A stretch of DNA of 64,000 nt from Glebionis coronaria (Eukaryota; Streptophyta; Magnoliopsida; Asterales; Asteraceae), in assembly GCA_025667525.1 (NCBI GenBank), contig CM046876.1, positions 571,389,469 to 571,453,468 of the forward strand. Reading direction: 5' to 3'. The position numbers and the translations under genes are program-made. How positions within the stretch are numbered: the stretch's first letter is position 1; each line of letters begins with the position of its first letter. Shown piece by piece: positions 19,610-30,681 of the stretch. A model generated the notes under the pieces. The model was not told the DNA's origin. It did no database searches and was given only the letters and a program-made list of their open reading frames with translations.

Positions 19610-22600
19610 AACATTTCTTGCTCTATTAACATTTCAAATTCCAAAACATGTTTCTTTGTTCTTTCCGCAAGCGGAATCAAAATAGTTTTCACAAGCACAG
19701 TTATATCGTGAGGAATTTCTTTATCGCCTTTCAAAAGTTCACGTTTTTTCCAGTCATCGTCAACAACCTTTTTGAAATTTTCAATGTTACTCTTAAGAAT
19801 ACTAAGTCTTTGCTTACTATTGCTTATAGAAGCTTGATGCGGCAAGTACCCAATATATTTTGAAACATTAGTTTTCTTAGTGGCAAAAACTTGTCTCCAT
19901 TTAGTTCTTATTTATTCACATTCGAAAAATATTTGCTCACGAGACTTCTGTTTTTGTAGTTTGAAAACTTCATAAAGACTATTTTCATAAGCATAATTAT
20001 ATGGTTTCACAAAGTCTTTATTTACTGGTGATCTACTCTCGTCTTTAAAAATTAATGACTCATCGCTATCGAGCCTAACAATAAGACAATCAATATCAGT
20101 CTATAAGGACGCTTCAAGATATAGGCGTTGGTTCTCAGATTGAGCTTGCTCGAGGTACTTAGGACTAGCAAAACTAGGTTCATCCTTGAAAAACAAACGA
20201 GGTGCCAACATTCTCATGGTTTGAATAGATTGATTTGTTTTTTAAACAATTTTCTTATAAAAATCAATTTGTGCTTCAAGTTCCATGACTTTGTCAATGT
20301 CTTTAGCTTGTTTAGTTTTGAAAGCTTTTTGCAAGTTTGCAACCTCTTCCGTTTTCGCAGTGACAAGTTTAGTTTTATCCTCTTGAAGAAAACCAATCTT
20401 TTGAGTTAGCTCATTCACTTTAGTGGTAACAAGATACATTTTGTGTCGTTCAGTTCTTAAAGAGGTGTTATAATTACGTTTCTGTTGTTCTAAAAGCTTA
20501 AGAGTTTTGTTGTATTTAGTTTCAAAAACATCCTTTACAGTAGTAATGACACCCCCTTTGTACCTTGCAAGCTCTTTGTCTTTTTGAATAAGCTCAGCTC
20601 TGCAGCTTATAAGAAGCTCACTAGATTTTACAACTACAACTTTGCTTTCTTCAAAATTTTGAGTAAGTATAGAGTTTGCCTTCTTTAAGTGCTTTTGACT
20701 CTTTCTAGTTTATTTGACATCTTTTTGTAAAGTAGCAATTAAATTAGCAAGTGCAAAACGCTCCTCGTCATCATCATACTCATTTGCATGTTGATCATCC
20801 TCAGATTCATTATTTCACATGTTTTATGAATCGGGTGGAGTATTGCTATCAACCGTTTCCATCATACATGTGTCAGTAATGGTTGTGGGTAGCTCACTAT
20901 GCTTATGAGTATCACCAAACACATTATATACCTTGGCAGTTTTGTACCTTATCGAGTGGCTCAATATAAAAGATAGGACCGTTGTCATCTTCGGTGACTT
21001 TGAGAACTTCTTCAACCTTTGCCATGTACGAGTAATGTACTTCGAGTTCTTGGTCGGAGACTTCATCATCAGTGTCATCAAGCATTGCTCCTTCCTCTGC
21101 CGACAATTTGACCTATGCATACATCTTCTTGCATAGCAGCATTTTCTCCTTATGATATGCATAATCCTTAACCCATTTCGGCTTTCTACATTCCTTTGCC
21201 ATATGCCCAAATCCGTTGCAGTTATATCACTGAATCCCACTTTTTTTAACCACTTGAGTACCAACCGTTTCCCTATTCCCAATAACAGTAACAACCCTTT
21301 GATTTTCATATGTAGCAGGTTGTCGATCATAACGTGTAGAACCCTCAACATGCGTTGGATTACGTCGATCATACCTTGAAGGACTCTCCCCACGCCTACG
21401 TGTATCATACCTTAGAGGGCTCTCAACATATCTGTTTCGTGTATTAGATGAAATTTGGAGGTTGTTGTTGGTGGGTTTGTAAATCTTCTTGTAAGACTTC
21501 ATGATGAAAGCAATTTGTTGCTCCATTTCCCTATCCTTCTGAGCTTATTCTTCATCACTATCTTCTTCAGATGAGTGTTCACATGGTGGTGATGGTGCTC
21601 TAGGCTCTTTAGCTCTTGATCTTGTGGGAGCAGATGTCTTGGATACGGTGGAGTATCTTGGTGATGATGATTGAGTAGAGTAAGACTTTGGATCACTCCG
21701 GGGGGTTTGGGGGGCAGGCGCGAAAAGAAACTCTTTATAAACAAACAAAAACAGAAATCGGAATTCGTGGGGCCCATCTGGGAGTTCTAGCGACTGACTT
21801 GCCCGCATCTTGTCGTCCGGCTCCTCATAAATGATGTTAGGATGGGCCGGCCCCTCCTCGGGATCCTAAAAAAAAAGAGGGAACAGCTAATACCTCCTAG
21901 AAAAGCTATACTCAAGCTTGAAAGCGGGGGAGTTCTTCTACTGCATGTTCAGAGAAAGACTTCCCCCATGGCATAGCTTTCTGGCCTTAACTTCAAGCGG
22001 GGGAGGCCACATCATTCATTGAAAAAGGATAGGTCACTCGCTGAGAGCCCTATAGGTTGGATGTTTTCGTGTAAAAGAAAACTCTCCAAATTGATGACCT
22101 CCTTCAGTAATCTTACACTCTTCCTCATTAAAGTGAGGAAATTTCTTGCTAAATCGGCTACATTCTTCGGGAAATAAAGAGGGATGTCGTTCGCTTGCTA
22201 ATGAGTTCGGTAGCAGCCTACTTTCTATAAGGAAGTGAGAGCGATGGTTTTGATAATGTTGAGTGGTAGACACCAAAGCAAGTGGATTAGCAGTCTTTGC
22301 TACCCATTCAGCTCAAAGTTCATTTGCCTCATTCTGAAATTGTTTCAAAATGTCAAAGAGCGTGTGATAGTTGACCTCGTCTAACTTATTTTGTTTTTTC
22401 ACCAAAGTTACAAATCGTGTCCACTCTGGTTGAAGTTGTTGTAGGAATTACACATTGACCTGCATGGTGGAGACTTCCAAGTTGTTTCGTGTCATGTCAT
22501 TCATCATCTTGTAGAATCTGGAGTAATATGAATCAATCGATTCTCCATACAATGAAGTAAACTTTCCAAAGTTCCAGAATAAGTTTGTTTTGACATCTTG

Positions 22601-22870
22601 CTTGTTAAGTGATTCTCTTTGTTGCAAGCGTTCAATGGCAAACCACATTTCTTTTGTTGTAGAGCACGCATCGACCGTTGAGTAAATATCATCCCCAATC
22701 CCACTTAGAATCAGATATATTGATTCCTTCTCTGCATCAATCCAAGCACGGTTCTCTTTCGTAGTATTCTCATATGTTTCCTTAATAGTATGCTCATCGG
22801 CACCTCGCGTCTTATCGGTTGTTGGAGTTGCAGGAATGGTTATTGTAGTGAGAGTATAGGGTCCTTATTT
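19610..22870 (-). pseudogene. gag: Element B gag, main fragment, heavily broken
   Basis: Minus-strand Gag of the B/E family. From 22870 leftward it has GPYTL, the capsid helix region WFAIERLQQRESLNKQDVKTNLFW, YYSRFYKMMNDMTRN, a Ser/Arg-rich region (RYDRRNPTHVEGSTRYDR), and a zinc knuckle near 21230 whose first Cys is TGA ([stop]-Y-N-C-N-G-F-G-H-M-A-K-E-C). An acidic stretch (HYSYMAKVEEVLKVTEDDNG) and a long coiled coil (20750-19620) follow. It aligns along its length with element E (about 63900-61260), apart from a foreign insert at 21696-22238. A2 cuts it at 19610; C cuts it at 22870. Stops and frameshifts are frequent. Confidence 0.87.
21696..22238. other. Foreign segment of about 540 bp in B gag, organelle-like
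   Basis: B and E align up to CATCGCTCTC (minus strand, about 22250-22239) and again from GTGATCCAAAG (about 21695). Between these points B has extra sequence with no equivalent in E. It is richer in G/C runs than its surroundings (GGGGGGTTTGGGGGGCAGG, GGGCCGGCCCC, GAAAGCGGGGGAG) and looks unlike any element here. The style, with short purine-rich blocks such as AAGTGAGAGCGATGG, resembles plant mitochondrial intergenic DNA, so a nuclear organellar insertion is my best guess. No LTR ends, target duplication or gene were recognised. Confidence 0.55.
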
Positions 22871-23190
22871 TGTTGGAAATACGTTTTACGTATTAGAAAG
22901 GTTCGGTCACTCCAACAATAGATATAATAGAAGCTCGTAGTTTAGTTTATTTTTACTTATTAAACAAAGACCAAACCGAGCCCATGTGATGTATGGGTCG
23001 GCGGCCCAAAATGTAAACCAAGCCCACTTTGTGGACTTGGTATAAAATCCCTCTCCTTTCATGGAGAGGGTGTGGTTTCATTTCATAATAAACATAGTTC
23101 TTTCATTTTCTCTCTCTAGAAGTGTGAAACCCACCAAGTTTCTATCTCTTTCTCTCTCTAAAACATAAGCAAGATTTACAATATCTAACA
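22871..23190 (+). repeat. C 5' LTR
   Basis: TGTTGGAAATACG...ATATCTAACA, 320 bp. GGTATAAAATCCC (about 23039-23051) is a good TATA box, followed by CT-rich sequence (TTTTCTCTCTCTAG). It differs from 49625-49944 at six sites (1.9%). Confidence 0.94.
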
Positions 23191-23207
23191 AATGGTATCA
23201 AGAGCCA
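23191..23207 (+). other. C primer binding site
   Basis: AA then TGGTATCAAGAGCC, complementary to initiator tRNA-Met with one extra A relative to TGGTATCAGAGCC. The same variant is in F. Confidence 0.87.
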
Positions 23208-24338
23208 TGGGATAATTGTATTGTTTATGTGTTTGTGTTCTTGATTTTTGTGTCTATTTTGATCCAAAATCAATTGATCCAAATTATTTTTTTTGTGTTT
23301 TTATGGTTTAATCTTGATACAAATCATTTACATAGTTGCGGTAAAGATTTGGTTTTGTTATTTTGGTTAAAAACACAAAATTTTTGGGTATTTGGATCAA
23401 TTTTTAGCATCAAAACTCGTTCATGGTTTGTGATCCGAGAAACAAGGGAAGAAGTCGGCCAAGGAGTCTATTTTCGGAAAAGGGTTTCTATATTTTTTCC
23501 GAAAAGGGTAAGAATTCTGAAATACTGATTTTCGGAAAAGGGTTTAGTATTCCGAAAAAGTGGGGTTTATCCGAAGAAAGGGTTTTATCCGAAGAGGTTT
23601 ATTCTGAAAAAGGAGGTTTATTCCGAAAAAGTGTGATTATTCCGAAGATTTGGTGCTTATCCGAAGAAGTAGAATTCCAAAAAAGTGTTCTTATTCCGAG
23701 AAAGGGGTTTATCCGGAGAAGTTGATTCCGAAAAGGAGGTTTTATCCGAAAAGTGGTGATTATTCCAAAGATTGCTTTATCCGAAGATCTGTCATTTTTC
23801 CGAAAAAGGTACATTTTTTCGAATATCTCATTTATTCCGAAAATATTACTTTATCCAAATATCTTCATTATTCCGAAAAACTTCATATTCCGAAAATTCT
23901 ACTTTATCCGAATATCTTCTTTATTCCGAAATACTCAACTTTATACGAAAAAGCAAGTTTATCCGAAAACCTTGTCATTTTCAGAAAAAAGGCCACTTAT
24001 CCGAATTTAGCATTTTATCCGAAGATAGAACTTTTTCCGAAGGCCATCAATTTATCCGAAATTAGCAGTTTATCCGAAGAATATCACTTTATCCGAAAAC
24101 TACTACTTTATCCGAAAAAATCCTTTATTCTGAAATTCCCAATTATTCCGAAAATCCTACATTTTTCATCCAGAAAAATTTCAAACTCGTGAGTTTTTTA
24201 GTTTGCTTTGAAATTTTTGGTTTATCTGAAGATATCTTAGGGGATTTTAACATTGTTTCTCGACTTCAACACACGAAATCAAACACATTTACTTTCTCTC
24301 ATTGTTCGATCCAAAGTTGTAAATCTTTTGCTATTAAA
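23208..24338 (+). repeat. C leader with dense TCCGAA word array
   Basis: No gene. About 23435-24180 holds roughly 25 exact copies of TCCGAA, in forms such as TTATCCGAAG and TTATTCCGAAAA, and about ten one-base variants. They are spaced irregularly by about 15-35 bases, nearly all in the same orientation. Several frames stay open across it (for example 23650-24192) because the word lacks stop codons; the products are repetitive and I reject them as proteins. A plain leader of about 160 bases then leads to the gag ATG at 24339. Confidence 0.8.
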
Positions 24339-24390
24339 ATGGAGTACACATCTCTCACGGATAAGTCCATCCTCTCGGGTACGGACAATC
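24339..24390 (+). pseudogene. gag: C gag, first 17 codons, interrupted by D
   Basis: ATG at 24339 opens M-E-Y-T-S-L-T-D-K-S-I-L-S-G-T-D-N and runs into the D target duplication CAATC (24386-24390). The next codons (R-P-P-M-L) are found at 39104, across D. Element F has the same beginning uninterrupted to codon 36. Confidence 0.88.
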
Positions 24391-24900
24391 TGTTGATCCC
24401 AAACTTAGATCGATTTAGCTTGTGTAAACGAGATTGAATCAAGTTAAACACGTAGAGAAACTTTGTTGTATATGAAACAATTTAAGTATTATGCGGAATT
24501 AATACTTAAACAAGAACACACAAACAAGATAAACCAAACTTTCACTTTGATTGATTAATCAAACTTGTGTACAATGAAAGTGTAAAACTTATAAAACTTA
24601 TCTTGGAACAAAACCTAAAGGCCTCCTTTTATAGATTAAGGAACCTTGTACAAGAGTCTACGTATCAGCTACTCTTGGTTAAGATAAACATAAAAAATAC
24701 ATTGTCAAACATATCTTTACTAGAAACATACTAGAAACATAAAAAACGTAGACAAGAATATCCTATCAGTGCTTGACTTCTTCTCAACGCTTGACTTCTT
24801 TCTGTCAACGCTTGTCTTGTCAACGCTTGATTTCTTCCTATCAACGTCCAAATTGCTCTTGTCAGCGTCCAAGTGTTTTGGCTACATTTTATTCCCAACA
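24391..24900 (-). repeat. D 3' LTR
   Basis: TGTTGATCCC...ATTCCCAACA on the plus strand. The U3 part (about 24763-24875) has six or more tandem copies of the D word: GTCAACGCTTG, TCAACGCTTGACTTC, GTCAGCGTCC on the plus strand, AGCGTTGACA on the coding strand. Some copies contain TTGACT, a WRKY W-box core. Confidence 0.94.
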
Positions 24901-24952
24901 ATCTTCCCCTAAACTTGATATATACTCTAGTAATCAAGTTTCTGAATAAAAA
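24901..24952 (-). other. D polypurine tract and short 3' spacer
   Basis: CAAGTTTAGGGGAAGAT on the minus strand touches the LTR, one base different from the A2 tract. Unlike A2, D has almost no non-coding sequence between aORF and tract. Confidence 0.85.
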
Positions 24953-27900
24953 TTAAGTACTAGGAGGATTCTTACAATTTTTATCAAACTGGAAATAAAT
25001 AAACCTAAACAAATCTTTGGCCACGTCACTTGAGTAATCCATCTCCAGCTGTGTTGTCATCATTTTCTTCAAAACTTCTTTGGACATAGGATACTCAGAA
25101 TCCACAAGAAGATACTCAGAAAACTTTGTAGAACTCAAATTATACACACCAGCTGCTGAATATAAACACCATTTAAGTCCACTGATATCATCCTCAAGAT
25201 CCTTCCAAACTGGATCTTCTTCATCTGGTGCACACATTCTCTTGAATGTTAACCAAATCTTTACTCCATTGACTGAAGTAGGTGCTTCAGTCTCATACTT
25301 GGCCTGCATCAACCTCCAAAGGCCTGCCAAGTCTTCCCTATCCAGGCTTACAAACAACGACATCAAAGTAGTAAATATATGTACCTCTTTCTCATATCTT
25401 CCAACCATCCAAAACCCACTTGCATCTTCTTCATAGCTAACTATAGGGTTTTTGGAATCATGAGGTAATACTTCTACCATATGTGAAGCTTCCAAGGGTG
25501 AGAGCTTAATACTCTTTCTAATAACAGCTTCACTGGGATTCACTCTATCCAAATTTGGTGGAAACTCAAGTGGAACTCCTTTCTTCAATGGTCTTGGTGT
25601 AATCAAAGCCCTTTGGATCTCTATCTCTTCTGCAAGTTCTTCCTTTCTTTCATCTTAAAGAAGTCTAATAGTATTCTGCTCTTGCACCTTTGCCCATATA
25701 GGATAAGTCTTATATTCCAATTCATCAAAAGACAATCCCTGCAACTTTCTAAAAGTACAACTTGTTTGATGACATCTGAGCAACATGTAATAGAGCTCCC
25801 TTCTTTCTGTCTTGGTCTGTTCAAGAACTTTGCTAGCTTTATACTTATGAATCACCTTGCAATCTCTTTGAACTCTAAGTAGAATCTCCAAACCCCAAAT
25901 TTGATCTGATAAAGTCATGTCTGGATTCTCCATTACTTTGTTCTCCCATGCAAAGTACATCTGAGCAACTTCAGGCATCTCATAATCTACCTGATTCTTC
26001 AACTGTGCAAGCTTTTCCCTTGCCAACTCATCACCATATTCAAGCCTTTCTGGTTCTTCAATAATCATGACACTTGAATCAGTGCTCTCATCACCAATGC
26101 TTTCCTTACTCTCAACAGCAGTCTCCTTCATCCTATCTTCTTTCTCAAGTTGTGCAGCCAACATGAAATCAAATTTTACTTGAGTTGCATCCTTGGGAAC
26201 CACTGTTTATACGATAATCCCTTTACCCTTATCTAATATATCAATGATGGGTAAAGATGATGATGGTACCTGTGTAGACACTTCCTTGATGATAGCTGAT
26301 GACTGGAATACATCAACCATACCTGTAGGTCTATCAACGTCCAAATCCTGTGTGTCAACGCCTAACTTACTCTTGTCAGCGCTTGGCTTGTCAGCATAAA
26401 AATATGCTTGTCAATGCTCAATTTACTCTTGCCAGTGCTTCTTGTGAACTGCTCCATCATTTCAGTAAAAGATAAATTCAAATTTGTAGGAGTAACCAAT
26501 GACACATCAAAACCTGGTTGCTTCTTCAAATTTGTTAGAGCTTCGTCTATACCCAAAGATTCTCCTTCATGTGAGCCTTTTTCACTCACATGTATCTGCT
26601 CATCCTCCCCTTTGGAAGAATCCTCCACTCTACGCCTAGGGTTAGCACATTCTAAAATAACAATCCTCTCCCTCAATTGCTTGAGTTCAAGGCCTTGTGT
26701 AGAGACAGTATGTACAAGGTCTGCATTTTGCTTTTGCAAGCTAATGCAGACAGCCGTCAATTCCAACAAAGTATAGGGTTCCAATCTGCCCTCCTCTAGA
26801 ATGGGAATTTGACCTCCCAAAGTAGAGTCATGGGGCATGGATGGGGTCTTAAGGATGTTAGGACTGGCTTGGCCTGCATCTAAGCTAGTACCAATAGTCC
26901 TAGCCCCACCCACAGCACCAACCACACTTGTGGTGGTGGTTCTCTCTGCAACATGGCTAGGACCACTAGAGGAGAACACTCTAGTAGTCCTTTGGCATTT
27001 TTCCATCCTAAAGTCTGGGGGTGAAGAGGATGATGTGGATTGGGGTTCAGTTTAGAGGTTAAGGGGTGTTTGGGTTTGTTGTAGAAGGGTGTCAACGTTT
27101 GGATTTGAAGTGTCAACGCCAACATTTAACGTGTCAGCATTGAAGGGATCTTGGTCAAGTTCCATATGTTGGGGTGATGGTGCTGGTCAGGTAATGGGTC
27201 AAGTTGTGGTTGTGGGTCAGATTGAGGTTGTGCTACTGCAATAACAGCAAGCATGGCTTGGGTAAGGGGTAAGTCTCTGTGTGGGGGTGAATTCATCTTT
27301 CCAAAAATTGCTTTCTTTTGCACAAGGATCGTATAAAAGTCATCATGATCCCTGGTGCAATACCTTTGTTCATTAAAAACCATTTGCAAAAATCTTGGGT
27401 AAGCAAGAGTCATCTTGCTACCCTTGTTTTTACACATGCCATCAAAATTTATTTTAGAAAAATTATATCTTTGCCCTGTAGCAATACACACAATGGCACT
27501 ACCAATAGATCTGTTAATTTCATTGTGTGCAGTACATTTGGGACTCAAACATTGAAGTATGACATGTATTAAGTACTTCCAAGCTGGGGGGATATTCCAG
27601 TTTTGAATATTTTTTAAAGTGCCCTCTTCAGGGAAAGGATAACCCAAAGCTTGAAGTCCTTGTTCTAGCTCACCAATGGGTAAGGTGGTTATACCATCTG
27701 CATCATTAATATGCAAAGCCTGGCGAACCAAGGCTTCAGTAACCACCCATGAACGCCCATGGACTGTAACAGTCAATGTAGTCACATTATTAATCGTTGA
27801 GGAAGTGACAGTCTTCCAAAACTGCTTAATATGAGTGGCAGGGATAAGAGGAGCATGAGAAAGTGCATACCTGAGAGGGGATGCATTTAAATACTCCACC

Positions 27901-28010
27901 ATCTGAGTATATTGAGGAAACAGAGTGTTGTCAGCCTGTAAATAGGCAACCATATTGTGCTTACTTCTGAACCCCAATACCAAATCACTCGGTTTAAATT
28001 TAGGCGCCAT
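24953..28010 (-). pseudogene. D aORF, about 1,020 codons, frameshifted
   Basis: Protein of unknown function, same architecture as the A2 aORF. Pieces are 28010-27126, 27006-26362, 26203-25655 and 25606-24953, in three frames. The N-domain has VAYL, IKQFWKT, HGRSWVVTEALVRQALHINDADG, LGYPF, CLSPK, NFSKINFDGM and YPRFLQ. The linker encodes repeats of the D word as N-A-D-T, G-V-D-T and N-V-D-T (27089-27145). A coiled coil (CISLQKQNADLVHTVSTQGL) follows, and more words at 26335-26420. The C-domain has DREDLAGLWRLM, VKIWLTFKRM, VWKDL, CLYSAAGVYNL and LLVDSEYPM, aligning with A2. The ATG at 28010 is followed by G. Confidence 0.78.
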
Positions 28011-29192
28011 TGATGTAGAAAGCTATGTGAAATGTTATGAAAGTTGAATATGTGTGAAAATTAAGTTAGACAAGAATAAGCAGTTACCCTATTTCAAAAG
28101 AATGAACCAAATATAAAGGAGAGGTAGACACATGTGATTGGTCAAAAATAAAGCAGTTATTTTCAAAAGATAATGATTAAAATCTTGAAAAATAGATAAC
28201 TTATCTTGTGCATTAATAAAAAGTTACCAACTCCTAAAATTACGGCCCAAATTTTCGTCAAAAATAAAAACTGGGTAGGACCCAATGTGTGTCAATGGTC
28301 AAAAATAACCTATCAATGCTCAACGACTATATTCTTGTCAACGTTAGAAAATGCCATGTCAACGTCAAAATTGGTCCTAACAACGTTTGGAAACAAATCT
28401 GTCAACGCCCAAAAATAAAAATAATAAAAATGAAAAAGGACCTTAACAAAGTAATTTATCCTAGTGAAGATAACCTATAGACTGAAAATTACCATAGGGT
28501 GGCAAGCACTGTCTAATCATGCACACTTGTTTAAGCAAGATAGACACAATTGTCCTCAAGTGTCCCTTCCTAACCAAAGTTCTTAACAATGAAGTTATCT
28601 CATAAAATCCTTTGTAACTTCCCAGGTAAGCCCAATAAAAATTATACCCAAGTCTCCCAACAGACCACATCCAATTCTAGGCCAAAAAGTCTTGGCAGCG
28701 TGCATAGTATATCAACTTTGCATGCTACAGTGCCTCATGAGTTAGTAAACTAATTCATACTCACCAGTGGACACAATCTAGAATTGTGATAAGAGTATTA
28801 TATGAATACCCAAAAAGTCCTAAAGGTTTCCTAAACCTCCCCTTAAACTATGATACATAAGTTGCCAAATAAAATGCATGTAATAAAAATTTATGTCAAG
28901 ATAGGAATATAAATATTCCAACCATCATCCATAAACTGAAACATACTCTAATAATGCTCCAAGAATCCATAAGCAACTCTGTATCCATTTGTACAATGCT
29001 AACAACGCCTGCATAATTAGATCAAAAACCACAAAACTAACATGTTGTTGACAACATCAATTTAATACTTGTCAGTGTTAAAATAACCTTTGTCAGCGTT
29101 AGACAAATAAAGTGGAAAATCTAATTTTGTACAAAGAACAATAACAATGCATATCTTGTACATACTTTTACAATAATCCCCCAAAACACATA
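28011..29192 (-). promoter_or_regulatory. D spacer before the aORF: purine tract, word cluster, TATA-like box
   Basis: No gene in 1.2 kb. From the pol end on the minus strand there is a purine tract (TTTTGGGGGATTATTG, 29186-29171), words at 29065-29100, then plain AT-rich sequence. A tight word cluster follows at 28288-28405 (GTCAATGGTC, TCAATGCTCAACG, GTCAACGTTAG, GTCAACGTC, GTCAACGCCC). TCCTTTATATTTGG (28119-28106) is about 100 bases before the aORF ATG. Between cluster and TATA-like box I see nothing else. Confidence 0.5.
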
Positions 29193-29867
29193 TTAAGTAA
29201 GATTGATCATTCCAATACTTGTTACCAAGTATTGAAATCTTCCAATATCAAAAGGTTTAGTTAATAAATCAGCCACATTTTCCTTTGTGTCAACCCTATC
29301 TGGTTCTATTAAACATTTTTCAAAACAGTCTCTTATAAAATGATGTCTAATTTCTATATGTTTTGTTTTAGAGTGATGTACAGGATTTTTAATAATGCAT
29401 AAAGTTCTATTATTGTCTAAAAAAATCTTGGTATGCATAAAATTATACCCATAATCCAACAGCTGGTTCTGAATCCATAAGACTTGTCCACAACAAGCAG
29501 CTACAGCAACATACCCTGCTTCAGTTGTAGAATTAGCCACCACTGTTTGTTTCTTGCATTGCCAAGATATCAACCTACTCCCAAGAAATTGGCATCCACC
29601 AGTTGTGGATTTTCTATCAAATTTGTCACCCCCATAATCATTGTCTGAATATGTAATAAGCTCCAATGGAGAATCTTTTGGATACCATAATCCCAAGGTG
29701 GGATAGCACCTAAGATACCTAAAAATCCTCTTGTCAGCATGAAGATGACACTCTTTATGAGTCACTTGATGGCGTGCACATGCACACACGACAAACATAA
29801 TGTCAGGTCTTGAAGCTGTGAGATACATCAATGAACCAATCATTGACCTATAATGCCTGACATTCAC
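29193..29867 (-). pseudogene. pol: D RNase H
   Basis: RNase H and the end of the polyprotein: [63 protein letters not shown] (usually EAEYV), QVLWIQNQLLDYGYNF, FLDNNRTLCIIKNP, KTKHIEIRHHFIRD and VADLLTKPFDIGRFQYL. The Glu to Gly in TEAEYV removes a catalytic carboxylate. It is separated from RT by a stop or indel at about 29868-29892. Confidence 0.88.
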
Positions 29868-29891
29868 TTCTTTTCCAGCTCCAACTTTTCC

Positions 29892-30681
29892 CTAAGGGTG
29901 TTCCCTATCCATGGTTGTGCTAGCCCGTTTCTCATGTGGAGAAAAGCCAAACTTCTTCAAGATTTCTGCTACATATTTATCTTGAGAGATGAAGATACCA
30001 TCTTCTTTCTGCTGAACTTGTAACCCTAGAAAGAAGTTCATCTCCCCCATTGCACTCATCTTGAACTTGTCTGTCATGAGTTTGGAAAAGTCTTCACTCA
30101 TCTTTGGACTAGAAGAGCCAAAGATGATATCATCCACATAGACTTGTACAAGTAAGAAATCCTTACCATTCTTCTTTGTAAACAAAGTCTGATCTATGGT
30201 GCCCCTTTTGAATCCATTTTTCACTAGATAGGTGGACAATGTACCATACCATGCTCTTGGGGCTTGATGAAGTACATACATTACTTTCTTCACTCTATAC
30301 ACCTTGTCTGGATGATCTGAATCTTCAAAACCAGGAGGTTGCATTACATAAACCTCCTCTACAAATTGTGCCATAAAGAAAAGCACTCTTCACATCCATT
30401 TGATAGACTGTAAATCCCATGCAGGAAGCATAGGCTAGGCAAATCCTTATTGCCTCAATCCTTGCAGCAGGAGCAAAAACCTCTTCATAGTCTATCCCTT
30501 CCTCTTGTGTATAGCCTTGAGCAACTAATCGTGCCTTGTTTGTTACCACAATTCCTCTCTCATCCTTTTTGTTTCTAAGAACCCATCTTGTCCCAATAGG
30601 TCTGACATGTCTAGGACAATCAACTAGCTCCCAAACATCATGAATAGCAAACTGGTTAAGCTCATCTTGCATTGCTTCCAC
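29892..30681 (-). pseudogene. pol: D reverse transcriptase, frameshifted
   Basis: Two overlapping frames (30681-30325 and 30386-29892) make one RT. The first has [57 protein letters not shown] and [11 protein letters not shown]. After a frameshift near 30370 come [26 protein letters not shown] and the catalytic [14 protein letters not shown], then MGEMNFFLGLQVQQKEDGIF. The catalytic Asp residues are intact. Confidence 0.9.

Noticed and set aside
23193..23207. tRNA gene from matches to initiator tRNA-Met
   Set aside because: Only 12-14 bases match, directly inside an LTR, which is a primer binding site; the same holds at 19130, 38571, 51231, 51924 and 52430.
23435..24180. CRISPR-like or satellite array
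   Set aside because: Words are 6-10 bases at irregular spacing without spacers of constant length, and the DNA is from a plant retrotransposon.
23229..24192. Overlapping ORFs in the C leader (up to 180 codons, Phe/Arg/Lys/Tyr-rich repeats)
   Set aside because: Open only because the repeated word TCCGAA has no stop in several frames at once; three frames are open together, and F with another word has different ORFs.
24763..24875. WRKY W-boxes as the full explanation of the D word
   Set aside because: Some copies contain TTGACT, but many are GTTGACA or GCTGACA, and the A1 and A2 words at the same positions have no W-box core.
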